From assembly GCA_008360955.1 (NCBI GenBank), contig LUCM01003804.1, positions 216,957 through 280,956 of the forward strand: a stretch of 64,000 nt of DNA. The letters run 5' to 3'. The notes under the pieces were generated by a model, which did no database searches, had not been told where the DNA came from, and saw only the letters and a list, made by a program, of their open reading frames with translations. The DNA is from Fasciolopsis buskii (lineage: Eukaryota > Platyhelminthes > Trematoda > Plagiorchiida > Fasciolidae). This document shows, in pieces, positions 25,292-38,000 of the stretch. Every line of letters starts with the position of its first letter. Positions within the stretch are counted from its first letter, which is position 1. Both the position numbers and the translations under genes were made by a program.

Positions 25292-25385
25292 TTCACTCCG
25301 TCACTCATTCATTCACTCATTCATTCAATTATTCAATTTTTCAATTATTCATCCATTCATTCATGCATTCGTTCATTCATTCAGC
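25292..25385. repeat. ATTC-type imperfect microsatellite
   Basis: Imperfect array of CATT/ATTC units with interruptions such as AATTATTCAA and CATCC. Confidence 0.9.
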
Positions 25386-27655
25386 CAACCACATCCATGC
25401 GCATACCACACGCTTCAACTGACGTCACGGGAATTAGACCCGTAGAAAAGTAGTAAGATTTGTGAATCGATCACCACCGTCTAGTTTATGGTTGAGGATG
25501 GTTCGGACGCTCTATCGTCGTTTGTCCAGAAATACGGTGCTTGGTCTTTGTTTGGAGTTCCATGTTCTCTGGCAAATAACTCCCTCCGGATTGACGAAAA
25601 GCAACAAAAGTTACTACTTATTCGAAAGAAAACAAAATCAAACAAAATCTCAAAAGAATTTCGTTCTGTCACCTTCAGGCTTGACCGTTCTGAAACCGAC
25701 TTTGTCTCAAGGAAACATTTCCGAGTCATACCTCAGGTCACTTACCGATAACCAAAGGTTTGCTTACTAGCGAGCTGTCTGTAAATATTTTCTCATTCAC
25801 ATCGCCTAGTCATAAATATTTTTACTGTCGCTTATGTTACGTGATGGGCACTCAAATCTCGACGCCTGCAAAGTCTAATGGTGCTCAATGTTCTGTTCCC
25901 GTCAGCACCACCCAACTGAAACAACAAGGTATGAAATAAAAGGTCGCATTTAGCGACAGTTTCTTGTCACTGTTCTCTTTAGGTTTCCTGTTGCTGAATA
26001 TGTGAACCAGGATCTAGTACAACAGGCTGCTTTCCCGTTTAAGACTCCGTAGTCATTGTGTATCGGTTCCCTGGCTGCGTTTAGTAGCCCCAAGAACTAC
26101 TCGTGGCGTTCATGACCCGGGTTGAACTAAACAAATCTGCTGACCGAAATTAGGATTATCGTCGAAATTTATACTGATTTGCGAAACCACGTTACTCGGT
26201 CACTGTGTGCAAATCTACGCGAAAGTCATGTGGTACAATTCGGTAAGGCTTTGCTGTACCCTGGGTTGCTAATGAGCCAACGGGAACCGCAGCTACAGAC
26301 GATAGTGACGTCGGACTATACCTCGGGTCCCATTGGAATGGGTTCATTCTACCAGTCGGAATTCTGCGCATGCTGCACACAAATACATGATTTGTAAACA
26401 GACCCTGAAGGCGAACGTGTTTTCCAGCTGCTGTGAATTTCTTGTTGTCTTCAGTGGCGTAGCTTGAATCGGAGTCATTCTAACAGGCATTGGTAGTCCG
26501 CATCCACGCGTTACTCCGAGAGGCTGAATTCCACAATCACGATCGCAAATCCAAATAATATAGTCATATCACGTGTACACGTGATGTACACATATGCCAC
26601 ACAGGATGTTCTGAAATGTGCACTTACTTCAACCCACTTCGTAGAGTAGCTAAAAACATTCCTAGGACAGAAAGTGATGGCTATCTGCTTTCAGACGGTA
26701 AGCGCAAGCTGCTCGACAGCGGAAGAACTTGCAAAAATTCCATTTCAAAATCTCCTTGTCACCACAGCAAACAGCAACTGCTATATTTCCCGTTTTCGCC
26801 ACACTCCATTGCCAAAAAGCCTTGGTTCTCGTGTTTCGGTTAATCTATCTCATGCTACACTTGACAGGGACTTCGTCGACCACAATGAGTTATCATTTGT
26901 GGACTGTAGACGTACTGAGGCGTGTGATATTCGGTTGGTCGGTCGGTCGGTTTGCCGTTTAATCGTCCGGTCTCCCTTTGGGTAGAGGGACTAAGTGAAT
27001 AGGAACGTTAGGTCATGGTTCAGTAAGTCAAGAGACCCCCATACCAAATGATTACGGACAGTTTACCCGGCATCCGACTAATAATATTTGATAGTAAAGA
27101 TTCACGAAAATATAAGTTTCATTTCGGCCTAAGTAGGGATTGGATCCTGTGGCCAATTAGAAAGAATTTAAGATTGATATCTGGCTGCCATAGAATGCCT
27201 GAAAAATTTAAGACTTTTCTTCTGAGCATAGATGTATTGCGCAAATGTACGTGTTCGATACTTCTAGATGTGGGTGTTAGTTTACGCATATTGCAAAAGT
27301 ACAATCCGGCAATTCCTCTTCGTATTCCATTTGAGACTTGTTAATCGTATCGGTGGAGTTCAAAGGAACGTTTACTTGTTGCAGTAGTTATTAGATAAAC
27401 ATTATTGCAGGAGTCTTAAGTTCCGTGAATGAGTCTCACGAATGCTTCGCGGTATTCAGCCTGATGCGGGAACCGGATAGATAACAAGAAGTTCTGAGCG
27501 CTTCTACCGATCGTGATTAGATTGAAATTGCACTCTGGAGAAACATTCCACACCTGAATAAGCAAAACAGCCAGCACAAATTCGTCCTCGAATGCCCTGT
27601 TGAATTTCCGTTAATCAAGGCACGGTCATTATGCGTGGGTGCGTAGTGGGCATTG

Positions 27656-27722
27656 GTATGTGTGTGTGTGTGTATGCGTACGTGCGTGCACGACGCACCT
27701 ATTTGGGTGTGTGTGTGTGTGT
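27656..27722. repeat. GT-rich microsatellite, two tracts
   Basis: Two pure GT runs separated by GTATGCGTACGTGCGTGC and about 20 bp of other sequence. Confidence 0.9.
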
Positions 27723-28474
27723 GACATATCTGACATTATTATACTCTCATTTTCGGTGTTTGAAATAAACCATTTCCGTACACACGTCTCCATCGCCTTG
27801 GTAGATAATTGATAAATTTCACAATAATTTGGTGTTTTTCACTCCTAACCTCTTTGTTCCCCCGGCCCGTGAGAACGTTACTTGACTTGACTTGATTAGA
27901 CTTGACTATTGATTTTTTCGAAACTGTTGATACAGTCAAGGAGTCGGCTTTTGAATGGGAAAAACATACCGTCTTTTCACTATCCGTAGATGGTAACAAT
28001 AAACAGAATTTAACCAAAATTGATCGATACTGCACCAAAGTAAATAGAAGCAAAAGATTAAAAATAGTTCTCAGCCATGTGTGAGTAAAATCAGATGCGA
28101 GCGAAAATTGATATCGAAAAGTTAGATCTATAAAACCGGTCGATGAAGTGTTTTCGATCGGGGATGTGTGTTGTACGAACGAGAATTGCTCTTTTCCAAC
28201 GTATCGTGAGCCCACAATGACCTTGGCATCAGATTTGGCTTAATTACCCAGGCGATTGGTTGTTTTCATAGAATTGTGCATTTTTAAGTGACATGAACTG
28301 TTGTCGTTCGTCCCAAACTTGAGGAAAATAGGGTAAATTACTAGAAATGAAAGCGTTTGAAGTATCAGCTTCTTTTTCTTATTTGATTTTATATCTGGTT
28401 CGTTTTATCCCCACTTTTTTGACCTGAACATTAATTGCGATGTGGACCGCGCAGCTGGGATTGAACCAATTTGC

Positions 28475-28497
28475 TGTGTGTGTGTGTGTGTGTGTGC
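28475..28497. repeat. GT microsatellite
   Basis: Uninterrupted GT dinucleotide run. A CA tract lies about 380 bp downstream at 28,866-28,882. Confidence 0.9.
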
Positions 28498-30709
28498 GTA
28501 TGTGCGTCTGTTTGTGTGGGTACAAACTTTTTTAATCGATTGGAAATCGGATGAAATTGGAAAACAATCACACATGCGGGATGGTTCAGAGAATTGGCTA
28601 GTTCTGTACATTGTGGAATTTGGCGGAATTTCTTCCCAAGCAATAATGACGCCCAACATTCACTAGTTCTTGTTTCCATGCCTTGGTTCTAATCGCGCAC
28701 TTAGATCTGGTCCGGATATGCAGCTTTCTTAGGATGACTTCAAGATGATCTGATATCGACCGACTTTTCACTGGTTCATAATATTCCAAACTTCAGGATC
28801 TTGGCCCCCGGTGCAAATATGTGCACACGGACAAGGTAGGACATCCACGGGCACACATAAACATGCACACACACACACACATGCACAAAGGCCATTGGCA
28901 TTGTAACTGTTGAGCGCAAATGCTCATTGGAAGCGTTTTGAATGAATTTTAAATGTATTTCATCCATTATCTACTGTCTTGTTGCACTCGGCTGACTTGT
29001 GACCCGACAACGTGCATCAGACGTACAGTTCCGTCACTAGGTTGAAGAGCTACTCTTTTTTTAGCAAATCAATCCCACGATTGCTTGTTAATTGTCTGAA
29101 ATACCCTTGAGCGAGTGACAAGTAAATTCAGTTTACGTCAGTTTTGTTGTGTTAAATTAATGAAGTCATGCCAAATGGTTTTGCCACTTCCTTCATTAAC
29201 CAATGTCCATTGATTAACCTCGAGCAGTTTCTATGTGTAAAGCTATTGGTAATCTGAAATGGCACAGTGCAGTTGTTCGCTAGACATGACTTGTTACTTT
29301 CTACTCACTGACAGATTCATGTGAACAAGCGACTAACAGATGGGAACCGGCTCTACCTATTTTCTTCTACCCCGGTTGGGCAATTCTGTTTACTTTAAGG
29401 GCAGATACTAAACTGGACTTGAAATTGTGTAGTGATAGACGGGTGCAGAATATTAACACCGTGGCAAACCGCTGAGCCTAGTTTTTCTTGCAAGATTCTG
29501 TACAATTTAGACCTGTAATTAGTATACGAAATTCCGTTAGTCACGGTGACGAACGATTACGAGTTACCAGCAAGTACTGAATTGGTTTCGACACAAGTCA
29601 CGCAAGCGAAGTCAACAGGAAGACTACAACACGACGGGAACAAGTTCAAGTTGTATTTACATCTCAAGCGTTTATGTGCAACACTGGAAACTTCGCGATT
29701 AGAGGAATACATTCCGTTTAGTAGCCTTCGCCTGTTGTTTGCATTTGACGACCGCTTGTCGTCACAGTTCCCATTGGTTGCTTGTTTACACAGACCAACT
29801 TGAAGGTGTAAGATACTTTATAATGTCCATGCGGGTAAACTCAACACGGATTCCTTCCTCGGTAAGCGAAGTTCTTTGATTTCTTCACTGATAGTTTCGT
29901 GGTAGTTCCTACTCTATGTAAATGTTATCTATTACTTATATACAGCGAGCCAGTACGTAATTTATTTCCGGTAATAACAAATCCATCGTTATTTTTATGA
30001 CATGTTCTACGCATGTGTGTGATGAAGGAGGCATGCTTCATAGCCATTAGATCCCGTAACATAGGAATAGAAGGAGGGAAACGGCCATCATGACCCTGGA
30101 ACTTGGAATGGTTTGAAACCGCACAAGGTCAGGCGTGGTGATGTGTCAAGTATCTGCCAAATGCCGTCTATCACCTTGTGGATGAATTAAGTGTTTCAGT
30201 TGGAGAGCTTTTCATAAATCTTGGTAAAGGGAAATAGGACAAAGTGGGTTGTGAATGCCGCCAAACAGAGTCTTCTTTTTGCACCCTCTAAGCTCATGAC
30301 AGTCTTGCAGGTGTTACTTTTGTGATCTGTTAGGGTACCGTGAGGTTTTAGCTTTAGTCATTGAATTCGGACCTGAGAAAGATTTGCACACGAGCGGATA
30401 ACCGCCATCCACGTAATTGCGAATTGAGGTCGTGTCATACATGTGCAATGGATACCACCTATGCACCTATCGTTATCTTATATCATCTGCATGCATCTCT
30501 AATTTAGGGCAGTTTAAATCATTCTTGAATTTGCCTAAAGTGGTGTCCAAATCCATTACACTACGGTTATTCATAACCGTCAGGTTTATGCTGTCAACCG
30601 GGTACCGGTCATGGTTTAAATAGTCTCGTCAATAGAACACTACTTATCCAACGGAGGGTCTTGTAGTTCTCATTCCCGTGTGAACCATCCACAGGTCAGT
30701 CGGTTCACT

Positions 30710-30752
30710 GTGCACGGCTATCATGTCTTTGAATGCACAAATAGCCGTGCAC
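30710..30752. repeat. Perfect 12-bp hairpin
   Basis: GTGCACGGCTAT (30,710-30,721) is exactly inverted as ATAGCCGTGCAC (30,741-30,752) across 19 nt. There is no T-run or adjacent gene to make it a terminator; role unknown. Confidence 0.85.
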
Positions 30753-31954
30753 AGGCACTCAGCCACGAGGCACATTCCCTGTCCGAAACTTACGCATTAT
30801 TCTAGGCAGTTTTACAGGCCTCGTCGCTGGACACGTGTGATCTCAGCGCACCCCACAGGATGCAGTTTGATACGACTTGCTGTGGACGGTTGTGTGCTGT
30901 TCATCTCAGCAAATTAGCTTCCATTCGAAATTTGATGTCCTCTGGTTTACAGGGCAGAGGTCAGACTAACCGCAAACCACAAAATTGTGTCAATTAGTAG
31001 CATTGTTTGTGACCAATAGCCTATTTGCCCTGCTCGGCCATATCAAGTTTCTACTTGGTAGGTATGGGGAATGTTGTCATCGACTCGGGTGACTTCTTTC
31101 ACCAGGTAGCGTGCAGACATTTGATTCACCGTGGATTGTTGGCCCTGTGGAATGTGGGTTCTAGTCTCAGTCCAAAATGTTCAATCAACCCTAGTTTTGA
31201 GATTTTATTTAGCTAGTGGTGACGAATTTTAAGGATGTTTGGTCCGAAAGAATACAGCTGAAGTGACATTCCAGTCGTTAGTAATATAATGATACAGAAC
31301 ACTTCTCAACATCCACGTGTATCGCACTTGGCTTTCTGGGCGGCTAATTGTAATTCTCTTCTCATAAACCATGAGTAGAAAGATACTCGATTTGTTTGGT
31401 TTCACAAAGGGTTTTAGGTTAAATCGAACAGTTCTCCTGGAGAATTTCTGCGGTTACTTTAGCGAATAATTTGAGCAGAAAATTGCATGCTATTGCCTAA
31501 ATTAAATTTTACACCTGAAGAATTGTAATCATCCCGTCGCCTTGACGGTGAACTGAGGCTAGAAATTGCATGCTCATAAACAAAGAAACAAATGAAATTC
31601 ACTTTAATTAGCAGGGGTAGTTCATAGGCTAAAAACATACGAAGCATGTTCAACTTTTTCGATAAATCAATATTAAACGATTGAGAAATAATTTAGCGGA
31701 ATGTGCTAGTTTTAACAAAGCTTTACTGTGTAGAATAGGGAGAAACTACTTGTGATATTGCATACAGTCCTGTAGATCAGAACCGTAACGGGGTTGTACA
31801 CTTCCCGGCAGGCGGAATGTCGTTGGATCGATTCCGGCCTGCGGGGTAGACTTTCGGGTTCATGCTACCTAGGTGGATTTTCTGTGTGATGTAACATCTG
31901 GCTCCACGTGCCATCGCAAAAAATACTGGTGATTTACAGGATAGAAAACGTACC

Positions 31955-32030
31955 AAAAGTCGAATCCGCGGCCCGGAAGTGACCATCTGCGTGCGTTGCA
32001 CACGATCTGACTAATCAGCTGGCGGGGATG
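31955..32030 (-). repeat. tRNA-like sequence, possible SINE head
   Basis: Minus strand CCAGCTGATTAGTCAGATCG resembles an A-box arm and is followed about 50 nt later by a B-box-like GCGGATTCGAC. Between them CGTGTGCAACGCACG makes a small hairpin where an anticodon arm would be. A further B-box-like GGATCGATTCC lies on the plus strand near 31,830. Both are too diverged for a firm family assignment. Confidence 0.3.
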
Positions 32031-32034
32031 CCGA

Positions 32035-35000
32035 TCTCAAAAGGGAAGTACGCAAGTGAGCATTCAGGTTTGGGAAGTCACTATTCCAGACAAGCACTGG
32101 CTTATTTGATTCTAACCAATGGATTAGCTTATTCGACCCAACCGTTGCGAACGAGAGAAATGAACAGAATTGTAAACAATTTGTGATCAGTGGATTGGTT
32201 TTCATGGGGTTCTGTTCGCTTAGTTTGGGGTTTAGGTGGCAAACGTTTTATTACCGGTCGAGGTAGCGATGTCACCAAGCTCAGCGATCGGAACCCCAAG
32301 CAAGCCAAGTCATAATCAGTTTTCTAGTTGCCTGATTTGACACCATCCGATTTCAAATGACGATTACCAAGTGAGTAATACGTGAGTGCAGTTTCTATTA
32401 TGTTTGCTATTTGACTGTCTGTCCTTGCTGTGGCCTATTGACTATCATCTGACTGTCACGGAAACTGACTTCGGGTAAGAATTAGCGAATAGTTAGAGTC
32501 ACGAAAGGCCGTTCAGATTATAAGTCTTTCTCATTATCAGAGAATTTTCTATCCATATAAATTTACTTTTTTTTGGTTCTTTTTGAAACCGGCAGTGGTC
32601 AACGCAGTGTAAATTGTTCTCTAATTCTCTCATTTGTATCTACCTGTCTTCGATCATTTCAAAAGTCACTTTTGACACGCCACGGAAGTCAGTTGGTTTG
32701 TATACCAACTTTGGACTTCGCTTTATCTAATCGATTCGTACCACGGTAGTTCCCTCCGATGTTGAACCCACCAAACAAATGGCTCACGTTAACAGGAAAT
32801 GATGAAAGTGACAGTGGCAATAAAAGTGATGATATGAATGAAACCTGTAGTTGAAAGTGAACGCAGCAGATAGGATAATTTGTGTTGATAACTTCGGCCG
32901 TCAGTAGTCCAATTTATTCATTCTTTTAAAACATTCGCCCGTTAGACTGACTATAACCGCGTACAGTTGCATGTTCGCTGCTGTGTGCAACTGCTCGTAA
33001 ACATGACAATAACTGTTCGGAAATCACGGCCACTAAAGTGTCGGTTAGACGACAATATGAACGTACAAATGGACACACAAACGGATACGTTAATGTGCAT
33101 CACGAAGGTGTCTGCCAGGCAGTTCGAGGAGGATAAGGATTTCGAAAGAATGAGATCGAGTGCGCATACATTTAGATCGTGTTACGTGCGGATCACGATA
33201 ACCGTGAGAGTCATGTCGAAATGCCGTCTGTACAGTTTGCGGGCATTTTGTTTAGTCCGACAGAAAAATCGGCATACTCTTATTGTACGTGAATCATGGA
33301 CTGATAGTGGCCGTAGGCACAACATCAACCAGGGTGGCGTGAATACCTGGTTGGACTAACTAACGTATTGGTAAGTGGCACAATCTCTGTTTTAGGCCAT
33401 TCATTGAATTCCGAGGTAAAGCGTTCTAAACAAAATTCATACCATCATGTGGACGTGTTTAATTTAAAATTGGTCGACGTTTTAGATATTAATAATCGGC
33501 AGATTTAAATTTTTCATCCTACAGCACGTCAGGATCTCTACCACTTGGGCTTTTTCGAAGTGTAGGGGCGAAAATTGGCCCTCTATTTGGAGAACAGATA
33601 GAAATAGTAGACGACGGACACGTGACGAGTTACACCCATATGTCCCAAATCAGTTTCAGGACGCGTGTGTATGGACTGGCGTGTAATTGCTGTGCCACGG
33701 TAAAGTGACAACACTCACATGCATCTGGGACCCAATTGGCCTAAGCACTTTCACATCTCGTGTTTCTTGGCTCTCAAGAACGATTGCACGATGATGACTC
33801 ATTGACGCATCAAATGGTCCAACCTCATCAGCCGGGAATAGTTCTGTTTTCTTCCCAGAAAAAAAAACTGTTTGGATAAAAAGCTCGACAATCACTGCTC
33901 CGAGAGACTCAACTCTGCATATAGTACAGAACCATTAACCTTTTAGAGTTCCCGTTTGACTGATTTATGCCAGCAGAAATGTGTTCATTCGTGCGTTTAT
34001 TCAGGCACCTGATTGTGTGGACAATGCATCCAGTCTCATCGGATTGAATGCATGAAAACACACAATAAGTAGTTACAAAATCCATCCATGTAGTGAGGCA
34101 TCGAAGGCCCAAGTAGGGTTTAGATGTGAATAGAATTTCAGAATGCCGAGGGCAGACTATTTCATTAGTTGGTCCTGGTAATCTTTTGCTAAGTTACTGC
34201 TGTCTCTACGTATTAGCTGTGTCGGATTTTCTTCTAACTGCCAGTATATTTTGTCTTTTTGTGTTTCCATCATTTTGTCGGTACATCCACTGGATCAGTT
34301 TATTCGCGCGAGAAAATGTTCCTTTTCTTCGAGCATGTTTTCCCCTTTTCTTTTCGTTTTGGACAAGAAAGTTGTACGAAAACCGAGATATGACATTTCA
34401 GCAAACAACCACACGAACACCTTTCCAGAGTAGTCGTGCGCTGAAACGTTACGCATGTAAAACCCACCTAATTATGACCAGCCTGGGCGCACATCATCTT
34501 CGAATGAATCCTAATCGTGACGCACATGTGGATTCGTCGAAAGCGTCCCCGATGAACGCGTATACTGTGAGGGAAAAAACGAACAATCAGTGTGATTAGA
34601 CGAGAAATAAACGATGAACTGATTCATCCGAATACTTTGATTAATTAGCACCTGATCGATAGTTTGTTTGGTGGACATGGATTCGTTTTGAAAAAAGTCA
34701 TTTGCCCAGACGATCGCAAGCCAACAGTACAGTGTTAACAACACACTTGAGCTCACCAGGCACTGTGACCGCAAGCTGGTGTGCGTTTGGATATGCAGTT
34801 TTTTCATGATCGAACAGATTAGCTTTTTTCAATGCCCGCGAAATACGCTACTTATAGGATAGGATTGTGCAGGTGATGAAATGTACTAACAAAAATGTTA
34901 GTGCTTCCAGCTCAACAAGCCATGAGTTTTTTCCAGGATCCTGATTTTATTGGGTTGCTATTCCGAAAATTTGATTCGGAAAGCTAACCCCGGATGGGTC

Positions 35001-38000
35001 GCGTTTTTGTTTTCTTGACAATGCCTTAGATCACCGAGATCCGAGTGACACCGTATCGGCACATGACTACCTAATTAATTTCTCCCAATAACCAACAAGT
35101 CCGTCCAATCGACAGGAGCTTGCGGAATTTATGGGAGTAAAGGTTTATTCAAAGAAATCAAAGTGTGAGAAAAATAAGATCACAATGCAGTTGATGAATT
35201 GTAAACGCGTAATCGATCAAATTTCGCACTGTGCATATAGAAAGGTTGACATTTTCATTAAGAACATTGAACCTATCCTGACCTAGGTGTAAATTAGTTC
35301 GAAATGTGGTCTTCAGAAGTACCGGGTTGGGCGAATGAAAATAACCACGTTCAGTAAAAATGGAATTCGGACAATTTGAAGTGGAAAAGGAATAGAATTC
35401 ATATACTTGCTCAACACAGAATAGGGGTGTATACATGTATTTGTAAGCAAGTAAGTAAGCATGTGTGTATCAAAAAATTGAGCATTTATACGTGTATGGT
35501 TTGTATTTTGCATACCTCAACATCCGGAAAACGAGATGACTAAATGATTTTAGAGCACTGCATATAGCACGTGCTAACTTATTCAAGCAATTAGAAAAAA
35601 ATGCGATTGTGTTGTACAAGTGTCCAAATCAAGAATTCTTTGCAAAATTCAAATATTAACACGTCACGTGAATAGGTCAAGATAAATCTGATATTACGTG
35701 TTGTGTGCCATAAATATGTTGGGAGCAATTGTTTATTCTATCCTAGCCCGTAAACAAAGTTAGTCACAAGGACTGAGTGATGACAGGAAGTGCAGTAACT
35801 TTGTAAAATAGGTACCATCTACGGGTAACCTGGATTAAAAAGATTCCAGTTATTTGTAATACAATATTTAGAATTTATTTCGTTTTCGGTCCCGTCAAAA
35901 TGATTCTAAATAACGAGACTTCTGATCACTTTAATCTTTAGTTAGCAGATGGATACGTGTGGGTGTTTGAGGTAGGGGCTGCCCCTCTGTCTTATCGATC
36001 CTTAGATATCAAAGGGTCTGTGACCTCGGGACTCCATATTCCATGATATGTTCCGCATATCAGTGACAAACACGGTGTAGGAATCTTGTGAGAAATGTGA
36101 ACAGTCTAGTACCGCAGTTTAGGCATTTCGCTTACCAGTTTAATCGACTTGGATTTTTACCTTAGTGAGGAGCTTGGATATTAAATATGACTCATGGATT
36201 TCTAACTGTCGTGACTGCTGCAGTGTGTGCTGAAAACAATTACGTAAAGAGTATTGTTGGTCGTGGTACAGAAAATGCACCAGTCAATCGAAACGTAAGC
36301 TGTATAAAAAAACCGCTTATGTAAAACACATGCTCCCTGTATGTCCTGCTGCATATGTTCAAACGCTGTTCCCACTTCGCAACGTACGGAACATTTGGAC
36401 AAGCTACTCTAATCCTCGCATTTAAATGCATCAGACCATCAGGACAGACAAAATCGAAGCGAAAAGTAAAATGCCAATGTAAGGAAACTTAAATTCCCAA
36501 AAGGTTCTCACTTCATTTCTGCTGTCCGTGATCAAGGGTGCTGTTCATGTACTTCCCATCCAACATGTGCAGCGCGATTGCAAATTTTTCACGACCCAAA
36601 CGCGAACAAACAGACGAATTCCTGGCACCGTGCCAACCAACGTTCCGTCAACCGTTGGTTCTCTGAGTTTGATCTGGCCCTGATGGGATAAAATAAAAGC
36701 TATGGTGATCCGGACAAACGAAGCTTTCTACTCCATGGAGGACGGTGCATTTACCTACTGACTACAGTAAAGCTAATGCGGAGGCCAGAGAAGCAGTTTC
36801 ATTTCTACGTCCACCAAGTTTCCTGGATCTGAACTCCAAGGGACGGTTTGATAAAAACATTATGTTGGCGGAATACCCACGAATACCTCTTGTTTAATAT
36901 TTGTTCTCTAAACTGAAACAAGGTACAAAGAGCATTCATGTACCGGATGGCTGTAAACGTGTCTCTGTTTGCACACGAAACGCTAATGCATAAGCAGATA
37001 ATTTGAACGCAACATATTACTAATTGTGTCGTAATTAGCTACAATCCACAAAGTCACCATTTAAGCGGGTACCTATGCTGTTAAACAAAAGATTTAAGCA
37101 ATTTGAGGCTGGAAGAGTGAGGTTGGCGGTAAAAATTTCTTGTTCCTAGAGATGTTTGATGCATAGTTCATATTGTTACACGAAAAGTAACTTGTATACC
37201 TGGGTACTAAAACCAAGGCGGTATCGAGACGAAAATAAAGTGATCTCGGTTCTCAGACAAACATATGACATTCAAATGACTAGAAACAAAAAGAAAATTC
37301 GTACATTTTTAGCACAGTGGAACCGTGCGACGGAAAACTTGGCACAAAAATTATCAGGTGCCAGAGCAAATCACAAGGGAAATTAGCATGAAAAAGAACT
37401 GTTAAAAAGTGGTTTATTCTCCTCCAGTTCGTCGCATTCGAGCGATCATTGCCTCGGTAAATCGGCGCAGGCGGACCACGGGGGGCGCCCTTTTTGACTG
37501 TCTGTGCTACAGTTCCATCCCGGCTGCCGCGGCCTGATCAATTTAAAGGATTTGTGAATCAAATTTGAATCTTTGGGTACGCAAAAGTCCAATGCAATAC
37601 AATACTTGCGTAAATTAGGGAAATTGATTTCTCAAAACAAAAACGATCTAAGCAACGGTATAATTTATCCACCTACCGAATCCAACGGTATTCACCGTAA
37701 TACGTGTTAGTTTTCGTGCACATCCAGTTCCTGAACTTGACGTTTGGATCCCAAACGCCTAATCCCTAACCGCGCGGTGTGTGTGTGTTTGTGTGTAAAT
37801 CGTGGTATTCTGTACTAATCAGGTTTGCTAGCTAAATGCCAAGCGCAGATATTAGAACTTTGTGAGAAAAACAAACTGAGCTACGACCAGCACAAAGTTT
37901 CAAAATCAGCAAGATGCATAGCAACAACTGTCGTCTTGATGAATGGCGTGACTAAAATTTATTCGGATTTGCACGGTGTTTCTTATCGCTAGCAAGATTG

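Larger units (their letters stand above)
21925..31950. other. No gene seen between microsatellites
   Basis: Besides the ATTC, GT and CA tracts listed, there is a GGTC tetranucleotide patch near 26,935-26,951 and an ACTTG pentanucleotide patch near 27,882-27,905. The 158-codon minus frame at 27,739-28,215 is the longest outside the retroelement; it crosses the ACTTG patch and matches nothing I recognise. Confidence 0.55.

Noticed and set aside
25292..25385. CRISPR-like regular repetition
   Set aside because: It is a tetranucleotide microsatellite without spacers.
27739..28215. 158-codon minus-strand frame
   Set aside because: About the length expected for the longest chance frame in this window; no domain and no splice or promoter context, and it crosses a simple repeat.
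34126..34599. 157-codon plus-strand frame with a hydrophobic N-terminal half
   Set aside because: No recognisable family, and a length consistent with chance.
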